From contig NZ_ARZY01000007.1 of NCBI RefSeq assembly GCF_000568405.1, positions 1 to 64,000 on the forward strand: 64,000 nucleotides of DNA. Direction: 5' to 3'. The position numbers and the translations under genes were made by a program. The notes below the pieces were generated by a model. It did no database searches and was not told the DNA's origin. It worked only from the letters and a program-made list of their open reading frames with translations. Position 1 is the stretch's first letter; the number at the start of each line of letters is the position of its first letter. The stretch is from Catenovulum agarivorans DS-2 (GTDB taxonomy: Bacteria > Pseudomonadota > Gammaproteobacteria > Enterobacterales > Alteromonadaceae). Positions 1 through 8,179 of the stretch are shown here, piece by piece.

Positions 1-1025
1 TACTTGCGGAAGATTTTACTGAAGAAGACGCTGCGGAGTCACTAGAAGACACATCTGAACTAGATGAAGTAGCTGATGTTGAATTAGAAGCTGAGCCAGA
101 GTCTGACATTGCTGCAGATTCAGATGAAGCAGAATTAGCTGATGAATTCACTGAAGAAAACGCAGAAAAACAAGCTCAAGAAACTGACGACGAGCTTTCA
201 GTTGAGCTAGACGATGATTTACTTGCGGAAGATTTTACCGAAGAAGACGCAGAGCAGTCACTGGAAGAAACATCTGAAGCAGATGAATTAGCAGATGTTG
301 AATTAGAGGTTGAACCAGAATTAGACGCAGTTGTAGACCTTGATGAAACTGAAACAACTGATGATTTGGACTGGGATAGTTTATTAAATGACGAAGATGA
401 ATCAGATATCGACTTATCAGTAGATGAAGATTTTGATATCGAGTCGCTGTTAGAAAGTGAACCAGAGCCATTCGATCAAGATGTTATCGCGCAAGACAAT
501 GCTCAAGATCAAGCAATTGAACTTGATGCTGATATGCAAGAAGTTGCGGACTTCGAAAATGCAAATTTTGATGAGTTATTAAATGAATTATCTTTAGATG
601 AAAGTTCACCTTCATTAGAATCCACCGACGATTTAGACATGGATAGTTTACTGGCGGATGAATCAGTAGACGAAAACGATGTGCTTATTGAAGATGTTGC
701 CGAGATTGATAGTAACTCTGACGATTGGGTCGATGTCGATTCACTGTTAGAAGAACTTGAAACTCAAGAAAGCAGCGAAGAGCCATATACCAAACCTATT
801 GATGATGTTGGGTTAGACGATTTTATTGCCAAAGAAGACATTCAAAACGTCGATGTGGATCTTGAAAATGCCAATGGAATGCAGGCTAAACTCGATCTCG
901 CGATTGCCTATATGGAGATTGACGATACAGATTCAGCGCAATCAGCGCTTGAAGAAGTGATTAAAGGCGGGGATGCAGAGCAACAAGCTGAAGCACAAAT
1001 ACTGCTGGATAAATTAACAACTTAA
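1..1025 (+). CDS. fimV: FimV/HubP-family polar hub protein, C-terminal part (5' end outside window)
   Basis: The reading frame is open from base 3 to the TAA at 1023-1025 and has no start in the window, so only the last about 340 codons are seen. The visible part is extremely acidic (Asp/Glu-rich, with recurring DLDxDSLL and AEDFTEEDA motifs). It ends in a short helical segment, about the last 50 residues (AKLDLAIAYMEIDD, then AEAQILLDKLTT), that matches the conserved FimV C-terminal domain with a TPR-like repeat. In Vibrio, Shewanella and Pseudomonas this family (HubP/FimV) is an inner-membrane polar landmark with a periplasmic LysM domain and a long acidic cytoplasmic tail that recruits chemotaxis, ParA-type and pilus proteins. 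The N-terminal LysM and membrane segment would lie to the left. The gene often precedes truA, but here a hairpin and a convergent GntR gene follow. Identity is well supported by the C-terminal domain plus the acidic repeats. Confidence 0.85.
   Translation, partial: LAEDFTEEDAAESLEDTSELDEVADVELEAEPESDIAADSDEAELADEFTEENAEKQAQETDDELSVELDDDLLAEDFTEEDAEQSLEETSEADELADVELEVEPELDAVVDLDETETTDDLDWDSLLNDEDESDIDLSVDEDFDIESLLESEPEPFDQDVIAQDNAQDQAIELDADMQEVADFENANFDELLNELSLDESSPSLESTDDLDMDSLLADESVDENDVLIEDVAEIDSNSDDWVDVDSLLEELETQESSEEPYTKPIDDVGLDDFIAKEDIQNVDVDLENANGMQAKLDLAIAYMEIDDTDSAQSALEEVIKGGDAEQQAEAQILLDKLTT
3..344 (+). repeat. Acidic in-frame repeat of 73 codons inside fimV
   Basis: A segment beginning LAEDFTEEDA (bases 3-32) recurs at 222-251, an offset of 219 bp or 73 codons. 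Similarity is clear for about 40 codons (to about 125 and 344) and then fades. A weaker half-copy, ADEFTEENAE, sits between them. Such repeats are typical of the variable cytoplasmic region of FimV/HubP. Confidence 0.75.
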
Positions 1026-1044
1026 ATTAGCATCTAACCTAGTA

Positions 1045-1080
1045 TGGCAAGCAGACTAAAACCTGCCTGCCACTACTTTA
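1045..1080. terminator. Bidirectional hairpin between fimV and gntR
   Basis: TGGCAAGCAG at 1045-1054 pairs with CTGCCTGCCA at 1063-1072 (9 of 10 positions, 8-nt loop). A T-rich run follows on the plus strand (1077-1088). The gntR stop codon abuts the stem on the other strand, so the element probably ends both convergent transcripts. Confidence 0.6.
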
Positions 1081-1684
1081 TATTTTTTCGCATCGCAGCC
1101 GTTAGGCTCGCCATATCATTATTTCTCATCGCATTTAAAATCAACCTATGCTCATCAACCAAGTGAGAAGATGATTTTATTCTTTTGTAATTCATGCGCA
1201 TACGCATAACAATGGGATACCAAATGTTGGTTAGATCTTCACCGCCCGCCAACTCAACTAAATATTGATGGAACTCAATATCTGTTTTAGTTACCTCAGT
1301 AAATTCCTGCTTATCGAAATACATTTGCATACGATCAATAATTTCTTCAAGCTCAGCAAGTTGTCGCTCATTGATGCTTAGCATGGCTTGTTTAACTGCA
1401 TACTCTTCAATTTTTCTTCTAAGATTGATGGCTAGCTTTTGCATTTCAGTGGGTAACGGACTATTGACCGAGGAACCAATATTACTACGGCTTACCAATA
1501 AACCTTCTTTGGTTAGTTTAAGCAACACATCTCTTATTGGCCCTCGAGAAACGCCAAAGCGTTCAGCTAAGCTTTGCTCATTCAATTTGGTATGCGGTTT
1601 TAACGCCCCAGAAATAATGTCAGAGCGAAGCGCATCAGCAATTTGCTCTCTAACAGGAATAATTTTATTTGCTCGCGTATTCAT
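1073..1684 (-). CDS. GntR-family transcriptional regulator, FCD (FadR) subfamily
   Basis: A 203-aa DNA-binding repressor or activator. Residues about 8-75 are a GntR winged helix (IADALRSDIISGALKPHTKL, then SLAERFGVSRGPIRDVL and GLL). The remainder is an all-helical FCD ligand-binding domain with the D-x3-H pair (DIEFHQ) and a later EHR histidine. The protein is short for the family: it stops right after MRKNIK, where FCD proteins usually have a metal-ligand His followed by more helix. That histidine looks like Asn here, so the metal site may be incomplete. It is divergent from the TonB-dependent receptor across 564 bp and is the obvious local regulator of the uptake locus. FCD proteins usually bind sugar acids, fatty acids or amino acids. 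The effector cannot be told from sequence. Confidence 0.9.
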   Translation of the reverse strand: MNTRANKIIPVREQIADALRSDIISGALKPHTKLNEQSLAERFGVSRGPIRDVLLKLTKEGLLVSRSNIGSSVNSPLPTEMQKLAINLRRKIEEYAVKQAMLSINERQLAELEEIIDRMQMYFDKQEFTEVTKTDIEFHQYLVELAGGEDLTNIWYPIVMRMRMNYKRIKSSSHLVDEHRLILNAMRNNDMASLTAAMRKNIK

Positions 1685-2248
1685 TTAAATCTCGCATTGG
1701 TTTTTGTTAACTGTTTACTTTTGTTTTTTAACTTGGTTTTAAAGTAATTTTCGCCATTCGTCAAATAAAATTAAACAATCTCTGGTAAAAACGAACAAAT
1801 TTAATAGGTGAGGTTATGCAAGAAAATATGTTAATTATATGTTTCTGCAAACCAAGAGCTATCAACGTCTAACATGGGTTGAAAATATTTTATTGTTGAT
1901 GGTTTAGATTGACTCTCCATGGTTAACTAAAAAATGACGGTAAATCAGTTTTTTAGATTCATTTTAAAAATTAAATGCAATAATTTATGTTGGTATATTT
2001 AGCTTTCTAATGAAGATCTATTCAAAACTTGCAATATAGCTAACTGCGACTAATTTAATAAAATGTTACTCAAAGTATAAATTTACTTTGAAATTTTGGT
2101 TGATTTGGTGGATTGTTGACAATATACTGTTTGTATGTATTTTGTTAACTCTATCGCTTAATACATATTACTTAAGTACACAATCAGAATAAATAAGCAC
2201 CCAATTGGGCAGTTTATTTTTTGATAAACCCTCAGTGGAGAGTAAGAG
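1685..2248. other. 564-bp divergent intergenic region, gntR / TonB-dependent receptor
   Basis: AT-rich, with no convincing gene. It holds the promoters of both flanking genes. A GTTAAC-containing motif lies at 1706-1718 close to gntR. Near the receptor, TTGACA (2116-2121) is followed after 16 bp by TATTTT (2138-2143), a plausible sigma-70 promoter embedded in palindromic sequence. The receptor leader would be about 100 nt. Confidence 0.6.
2112..2136 (+). promoter_or_regulatory. Candidate GntR operator overlapping the receptor promoter
   Basis: ATTGTTGACAAT (2112-2123) is a 5+2+5 inverted repeat covering the -35 hexamer TTGACA. It is followed at 2124-2136 by a second inverted repeat, ATAC-N5-GTAT. 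The 12-mer recurs with one change ahead of the gene at 10542. The layout fits a repressor site, and the neighbouring FCD-type GntR protein is the likely ligand. This is inference. Confidence 0.45.
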
Positions 2249-5200
2249 ATGTCAACAACAAGAGAACGATTCAAACTAAGTGCTCTTACGCTTGCCGTAA
2301 TGACAAGCATGAGCATGCAAGCGGTCGCAGCAGAAGATGACTCAGCAGACAAAGAGCAAGAAGAAGATGTTGAAGTTATCGAAATTAAAGGTTTTAGAGG
2401 GAGCTTAGCTAAGTCAATTAATGACAAGCGTTTCTCGAAAAACATCGCAGATACTATTAATGCGGAAGACGTAGGTAAAAATGCCGACCAAAACATTGCT
2501 GATGCCTTAGGTCGTGTAACAGGTGTGTCTATTGTTAGCCGTGATGGTGAAGGCGCGCAGGTAACTATCCGTGGTGCATCATCTCAGCAAAACAACATTA
2601 CCTTGAATGGTCAGCAACTAACTTCAACTGATTTTAGCCAAGCGGTTGATTTAAGTTCGTTCTCAGCAGATATTTTGTCTCGTTTAGAAGTTGTTAAAAC
2701 CTCTAGCGCTGATCACGATGAAGGTTCACTGGGTGGTAGTGTTAACCTAGTGACAATACGTCCATTAAATCGTGATGCAACCCGCACCGGTGAAATTCAA
2801 GGTCGTTATAATGATTTAGCTGAAGAAACTGATCACAAAGTTCAGTTTACTATCACAGAAAAGTTCCTAGATGATACTTTAGGGGTTGCATTTACTGCCT
2901 ATAACGAAACAAATACCATTCGCCGTGACCAATACCGTATTGATAATTTTGTTGAATCACTCGACTTTTTAGCAGCAACAGATCAAAACGGCAATGTATT
3001 AAATAATGTTCGTGGTATAACTCACTCCGCAACCATGTATGAGTTGATTCGCAATAATACCGACAGAACGGGCATGACTTTAGGTTTACAGTGGTTACCA
3101 GGTGATGCAACAGAGGTGATGTTTGATGTAACCTACAGTGAGCAAGATTATGAGCGCACACTTGATGGCTTACGCACCCGAACAAGCTCAAGTGCTGGGT
3201 TTGTTGAAGGTGAATTGAATGTACCAAACTATAGCAAGAATGCTGATTATACTTCGCCGTTTACCGACCCTTTTGCAGATTGGATTGGTATTGACACTGA
3301 AACTAATACATTAACTAAGAATGTGGGTCGTTTTGGTCAAGGTGACATCACACGTTCAGACGGTGGTGACAAACAAAGTAATTTAAGTACAACTTTAGAC
3401 ATCAAACATTCTTTGACTGATGATTTAGAAATGAGCGTGAAGCTAGGTTATTCACGCAGCAAATCAAATAGTATTCCAGATAATGCATATACAAATATGC
3501 AAAACTTCCATCAAGTACCGGGTCCTTTATTGTATCGTGCAGGTAAAAATGTGGTTCCTGTGGGTTACGACTGTACTATGGGTGACTGCCAAATTATTGC
3601 TGGCAGTAACATTAGTAATTTAGGCACGCATGTTAGTTCAGAAGGTTTTGTTGACGAAGAAGGGATCGCACGTGCAGGTTGGTGGGACAATGAAAACGTA
3701 TTAACAGGCTTTAATCCTGCGGATTCAAAAACTTTCCATTTAGGTTTTATTTCGACCAGTGATGTAACTGTACAAGATGAACTTGCGAATGCACAGTTAG
3801 ATTTCGACTGGTATGTAGATCTTGGCCCAATTACTACTTTAGAGTTTGGTGTTAAATTAAGTGAACGTGAAAAGTTTGTCGATAATCAAAACTATCGTTT
3901 CTCTTCTTCAAATCAAACCGCGGTATTTGAAGACCCACAATCGGGCGAAAAATTTATCATTCAAGCAGGTGGCCTAGCGGATATTCGTGCAAACTTAATT
4001 GCTCGTGACGACGGTTTGGGTGTTGACGATTTTATGCAAACTCTAGGGTATGAATCAAACAATATTACCAATGGGTTTGTACCAATTGACATTAAAAAAG
4101 CACGAGATCTTATCTTAAGTGCAGAAGACACTGTGTATAACGTTGATGATACCGAAACGCGTAAAACCAACTTAGATACACAAGCGTTATACCTAAAAAC
4201 CAACTTTGAACTACTGGATGGCAGATTAACGGGTGACTTAGGTGTACGTTATGTGAAAACCGAAGTTGAAACTCAAGGTTTTGCTGGTATGTCTAAATTC
4301 AGTCACCGTGATTTTAATTTAGCTCGTGAGTTTGAATTTAAAGATTTAATCGACCTGCGCGATACCTCTTTACCAGAGTGTTATGATGTCGGTGAACGTG
4401 ACCAAGGTTACGAGAAAAAATTCAGCCGTGTAGATGGGTTGGGTTGGGATACCTCTTCTGGGCCAGAACCATCACAGTGGACAAAAATTCCAGATCAAGG
4501 ACCATGTCACGACCCGTTATACGCCGACTGGTATGCCGTTAAATCTTCCGACCCTAGTGCAACTGTTTATCCAGATGACTGGGCTGATGAAAGTTTGCGT
4601 GGTGCAGATTTACCAGCAATGGGTTGGGATTACATGTGGCGTTATGCTCGAATTGACGGCACACACTTTAATGAATTTGGTGATGCTAGCTTGACTAGTG
4701 CCCCTTGGACATTAGATCCAAATGCAGCAATTGCAGCGAACGACACTGTTGCATTTGTTCCAAATGAAGTGAGAGACACAAGTGTACTTTCTCTGCCAGC
4801 TACAGGCTCTCATTCTTATACAAACTTATTACCAAGCATTAATTTGAACTTTGCATTTACCGATGACTTAGTTGGTCGTTTTGCAATGTCTAAAACCATG
4901 ACTCGACCTGAGATTGATCAATTACGACCTGGTTTCTCAATGAAACAAAACACCTATTGGTCGGGAACAGATTCAAACGTCGGCAGTAGCTTAACCATGT
5001 TTAACACTAAGCTAGAGCCACTTGAATCTAACAATATTGACCTTTCATTAGAGTGGTACTTCAACCCAACGTCAATGTTGAGTGTTGCTATTTATCAAAA
5101 AGACATGAAAAACTTTACTGATACAGTAAACGACTTGTACTACATTCGTGACTTCACTCAAGATGAAGGCGCAGTTGATGCAAGCACACTTAAGTTGGCG

Positions 5201-5968
5201 AGAGCGACTCTGGCCGATGAAGATGATGAGTTATTGAAAGACTGTTTATCATTGATTGGTGTTGCTGACTACGCATTTAACTCGGCAAATGAAAACGCGT
5301 TGACCAATAACTACGACTTACTTTGTGACACCTATAATGTTGCGGAATATGTCAATGGTGATGGTGCAACCATTACAGGTATAGAGTTTGGTTACTCACA
5401 AACTTATGACTTCTTACCAGGGTTCTTAAGTGGTTTAGGCGTTTCAGCCAACTATACTTACCAAAAATCTCAGTATGACACTGATTATGCTGATGAAGAA
5501 AAAACCATCAAGTTGCCTGAGTATCCGGTAGCGGACACACCAGAGCATACTTATAACTTTACAACATTTTGGGAACAAGACGGCAATCAAGTTCGTTTAA
5601 GTTACCGTGGTACAACTGACACGCTTGTGGGTATTGATTGGAATACTGGCTTGCGTGGCCGAACTTGGAACCAAGGTAGTTTATGGAACGAAGGTCGAGA
5701 TTCATTAGATTTATCTGCAACTTACAAAGTTAATGACAATGTATCGATTAGTTTCCAAGCAGTTAACTTATTAGATTCAGAATATCGCCAGTACTTCACC
5801 AGTCGTACTTTACCTGTTGAGAAAGTCGCTGCTGATAACGAAATGGGTTACACCTATGTTGAGTATAACGAAGGTAACCCATTAGAAGGTGATGCGCCTA
5901 AGTCTCGTACTTATGTCAATTACAAAACAGGTACGACTTATCGTTTAGGTGTTCGAGTTAACTTTTAA
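2249..5968 (+). CDS. TonB-dependent outer-membrane receptor (large, glycan-uptake type)
   Basis: A 1239-aa outer-membrane active transporter that takes up a substrate at the expense of TonB-ExbBD energy. It has a signal peptide with probable cleavage after AVAA at residue 28 and a TonB-box-like stretch VEVIEIKG (about 41-48). The plug domain follows (about 60-175, with NIADALGRVTGVSI, VTIRG and GGSVN). A very long 22-strand barrel ends in the aromatic-terminated strand YRLGVRVNF. The plug motifs match the Xanthomonas/Caulobacter-type family common in polysaccharide-utilising marine bacteria. It is longer than the usual 800-1000 aa because of large extracellular loops, several with paired cysteines (YDCTMGDC, DCLSL and LLCD). 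ATG at 2249 is preceded by GTGGAGAGTAAGAG. A lipoprotein, halogenase-like and SapC-family gene follow. The substrate is unknown, with a carbohydrate most likely. Confidence 0.93.
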   Translation: MSTTRERFKLSALTLAVMTSMSMQAVAAEDDSADKEQEEDVEVIEIKGFRGSLAKSINDKRFSKNIADTINAEDVGKNADQNIADALGRVTGVSIVSRDGEGAQVTIRGASSQQNNITLNGQQLTSTDFSQAVDLSSFSADILSRLEVVKTSSADHDEGSLGGSVNLVTIRPLNRDATRTGEIQGRYNDLAEETDHKVQFTITEKFLDDTLGVAFTAYNETNTIRRDQYRIDNFVESLDFLAATDQNGNVLNNVRGITHSATMYELIRNNTDRTGMTLGLQWLPGDATEVMFDVTYSEQDYERTLDGLRTRTSSSAGFVEGELNVPNYSKNADYTSPFTDPFADWIGIDTETNTLTKNVGRFGQGDITRSDGGDKQSNLSTTLDIKHSLTDDLEMSVKLGYSRSKSNSIPDNAYTNMQNFHQVPGPLLYRAGKNVVPVGYDCTMGDCQIIAGSNISNLGTHVSSEGFVDEEGIARAGWWDNENVLTGFNPADSKTFHLGFISTSDVTVQDELANAQLDFDWYVDLGPITTLEFGVKLSEREKFVDNQNYRFSSSNQTAVFEDPQSGEKFIIQAGGLADIRANLIARDDGLGVDDFMQTLGYESNNITNGFVPIDIKKARDLILSAEDTVYNVDDTETRKTNLDTQALYLKTNFELLDGRLTGDLGVRYVKTEVETQGFAGMSKFSHRDFNLAREFEFKDLIDLRDTSLPECYDVGERDQGYEKKFSRVDGLGWDTSSGPEPSQWTKIPDQGPCHDPLYADWYAVKSSDPSATVYPDDWADESLRGADLPAMGWDYMWRYARIDGTHFNEFGDASLTSAPWTLDPNAAIAANDTVAFVPNEVRDTSVLSLPATGSHSYTNLLPSINLNFAFTDDLVGRFAMSKTMTRPEIDQLRPGFSMKQNTYWSGTDSNVGSSLTMFNTKLEPLESNNIDLSLEWYFNPTSMLSVAIYQKDMKNFTDTVNDLYYIRDFTQDEGAVDASTLKLARATLADEDDELLKDCLSLIGVADYAFNSANENALTNNYDLLCDTYNVAEYVNGDGATITGIEFGYSQTYDFLPGFLSGLGVSANYTYQKSQYDTDYADEEKTIKLPEYPVADTPEHTYNFTTFWEQDGNQVRLSYRGTTDTLVGIDWNTGLRGRTWNQGSLWNEGRDSLDLSATYKVNDNVSISFQAVNLLDSEYRQYFTSRTLPVEKVAADNEMGYTYVEYNEGNPLEGDAPKSRTYVNYKTGTTYRLGVRVNF

Positions 5969-5978
5969 GAATTAATAG

Positions 5979-5999
5979 TGTGAGCTTTGAATGCTCACA
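5979..5999 (+). other. Perfect hairpin between receptor and lipoprotein genes
   Basis: TGTGAGC (5979-5985) and GCTCACA (5993-5999) form a perfect 7-bp stem with a 7-nt loop, 10 nt after the receptor stop and 23 nt before the next start. No T-tract follows, so it is more likely a 3'-end stabiliser or processing element that sets the receptor/lipoprotein ratio than a terminator. Confidence 0.5.
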
Positions 6000-6022
6000 T
6001 GTTAAACAATGGTGTAAAGCAT

Positions 6023-8098
6023 ATGAATATGATGAAAAAAACACTTTTAGTAAGCGCTGTATTAACTGCACTTACAGGTTGTGAAGAAGATTACAAAGGT
6101 AAACCAGCTGCGGGCGAAAATGTGGCGCCAACTCACTCGGGCAATATTTCAGCGACTTTCCACGAGAAAGACTCGGTTAAGCGTGTGTATTTATTGGGTA
6201 CTACGCAAGGCTTAGCGACAGGCAAAGATGATAATGGTACTTTGGTTGCGACCGACGCCAATGGTGACTATTTACAAATTAAAAACTTACAAGCAAGCAC
6301 TGAAGACTTAACCGGTTTTGCCATTAATGATGGCATTATTGTTGTTCGTCCGTCAGAGCTGGTTGATAGCTTAGATACGGGTGAAACTAAATCAGTCACA
6401 TTTACTTACGAGATTTCTGATGGTGACTTGTCAGTTGCACGTACTGCTACAATCAATGTAGAAGGCGAAGATTTTGCGCCCGAGGTCAGTGCAATACCAC
6501 TGGTTGCGAACTATACCAAGGATGTGACCAGCGGAAACGTAGACTTGTTGTTGGGTGTTACTGATGCAGATAACGAGCCATTAACTGCTAGCAATATTCA
6601 AGCAGACTCAAATAATCCATTTGACATCCCTGTATCGATTGATAACAACCAAGCGAGCTTTGATATTGCGAGTGTAAAAAATCAGATACCAGATGGTCAG
6701 AAGTTAACTTTTTCATTTAGTTACGATATTAAAGATCACAACCATACGGTTAGCCGGAACTTTACCGTTAATTTGTTAGGTGTATCTGATGTACCAGGCG
6801 CGCCGCTAGTTGGTAATTATTTTATCAATGACACGTTGGACGAAACTGCAGAAATAAAAACTTACGATTTAATTGAAGGGGCGATTGATCGAGAAGGTGA
6901 TGCTATTGTTGTTCAAGACTTTACGGTAAACGGTGACGCAGGATTGGTTTACGGTTTTGAATTAAATGGCACCGACTTAACCTTTAATCCTAGAGCCTTC
7001 TTATCAGAGGTTGCAGCCGGTGAATCTAAGCAATTACTGGTTAAATACAAGGTTGCAGATGATAAAGGTAATATCTCTGATGGCGAAAAAGAACTTGCGA
7101 TTACCTTGAATGGGGTAGAAAGTAATATCTTTGCACAAAATGGTTTTGACTATAATTTTGAGTCATCAAAATCTCTGAGCGAAGATGGAACGGGTTGGCA
7201 AGTTCAAGGTTGGCCTGGCGGAGCTGTCCAGAAATTGGCGGCGTCGGCAAGGAGTGGGAGCTTTGGACTAAGCTTTGCCCAAGAATCGGCTGTTAAGTTA
7301 CCAATGAAGTTAGAGCCTCAACGCCAATATTATTTGTCTACATGGTACAAAAAATCGAGTACCGCTAAACCAGATTTTTTCTTGGTTCAGCCTGAAGGCG
7401 CAATATTGTGGAATAATGGGACTCGTCCATGGTTAGCTGCAGCTGATTCATGGCAGGAGGTGATTATTCCAGTCGATAGCACAGATAGCAAATATTCAGA
7501 CATGACACTTGAAGCTGGTGGGTTTTTATACATCCTAAATGGTTCTGGGGTAGAGTGGACCGACGCTCCTTCCGATATAGATGATGTGAGTTTTGTGGAT
7601 ATTACCAACTTTGGTGGCGAAGCTTATACTGCGTTGGAAACTGGTGTCGGCTCATTTGAAGACCCAGCCGCTACAATTGCCACAAATGGTGAAGGTACAG
7701 TTGAAATAAAAGCGTCAGCAAAAAATTCAGGCGAATATGGATTATTTGTGGATACTTCCGGTAAAACTGAATATGCGGTAAATGTTGAACTACCAATTAA
7801 AGCGGGCGCTATTAAAGCTGGTGGTCGATATATGCTTGAATTTGATATGCATCATATCAATGGTCCTGAGGCTGCATCTACTGCTTATGATGTAACGATC
7901 AGTACTGCAAATGGCCAAGTATTAGCTTATGGTAGCACCTGGGGTAACTGGTATCAGACAACTCGGGTTAATATCAATACTGAAGCAGCAACCGGCTCAC
8001 CTGATTGGGCCAATGAAGAAGTTAAGTTAACAATTTTGTTAAAAGCAGCAGATGCGCAGTTTAATATCGACAATGTCAGATTGTATGATATTCCGTAA
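6023..8098 (+). CDS. Surface lipoprotein with three cadherin-like repeats and two carbohydrate-binding-like domains
   Basis: A 691-aa lipoprotein, unrecognised as a named family. The signal peptide has lipobox LTGC with Cys at about residue 20 (next residues EED). Three about 110-aa Ig/cadherin-like repeats follow, each closing with a similar strand pair (FTYEISDGDLSVARTATI, FSYDIKDHNHTVSRNFTV and VKYKVADDKGNIS). Then come two jelly-roll domains resembling CBM4/9-type modules, each opening with a SFE/FES motif and closing with IDDVSF or IDNVRLYDI. ATG at 6023 (or 6032) is chosen over an upstream TTG because it puts the lipobox at a normal distance. By position it is the partner of the TonB-dependent receptor and probably binds glycan at the cell surface, like a SusD analogue; that role is inferred. 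A terminator follows its stop. Confidence 0.8.
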   Translation: MNMMKKTLLVSAVLTALTGCEEDYKGKPAAGENVAPTHSGNISATFHEKDSVKRVYLLGTTQGLATGKDDNGTLVATDANGDYLQIKNLQASTEDLTGFAINDGIIVVRPSELVDSLDTGETKSVTFTYEISDGDLSVARTATINVEGEDFAPEVSAIPLVANYTKDVTSGNVDLLLGVTDADNEPLTASNIQADSNNPFDIPVSIDNNQASFDIASVKNQIPDGQKLTFSFSYDIKDHNHTVSRNFTVNLLGVSDVPGAPLVGNYFINDTLDETAEIKTYDLIEGAIDREGDAIVVQDFTVNGDAGLVYGFELNGTDLTFNPRAFLSEVAAGESKQLLVKYKVADDKGNISDGEKELAITLNGVESNIFAQNGFDYNFESSKSLSEDGTGWQVQGWPGGAVQKLAASARSGSFGLSFAQESAVKLPMKLEPQRQYYLSTWYKKSSTAKPDFFLVQPEGAILWNNGTRPWLAAADSWQEVIIPVDSTDSKYSDMTLEAGGFLYILNGSGVEWTDAPSDIDDVSFVDITNFGGEAYTALETGVGSFEDPAATIATNGEGTVEIKASAKNSGEYGLFVDTSGKTEYAVNVELPIKAGAIKAGGRYMLEFDMHHINGPEAASTAYDVTISTANGQVLAYGSTWGNWYQTTRVNINTEAATGSPDWANEEVKLTILLKAADAQFNIDNVRLYDIP

Positions 8099-8124
8099 GC
8101 TTGTGCATATATGTTAAAACTGTT

Positions 8125-8160
8125 AAAAGGCTTCGGTTTTATCGACTGAAGCCTTTTTTA
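8125..8160 (+). terminator. Rho-independent terminator or attenuator ahead of the halogenase-like gene
   Basis: AAAAGGCTTC (8125-8134) pairs with GAAGCCTTTTTT (8148-8159), with a T-run at the end. The next start codon is only 20 nt downstream, too close for a complete promoter between them. Either transcription reads through in a regulated way, or a promoter lies upstream and transcribes this hairpin. Confidence 0.8.
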
Positions 8161-8179
8161 TTTGGCAAGTAGATTGATT

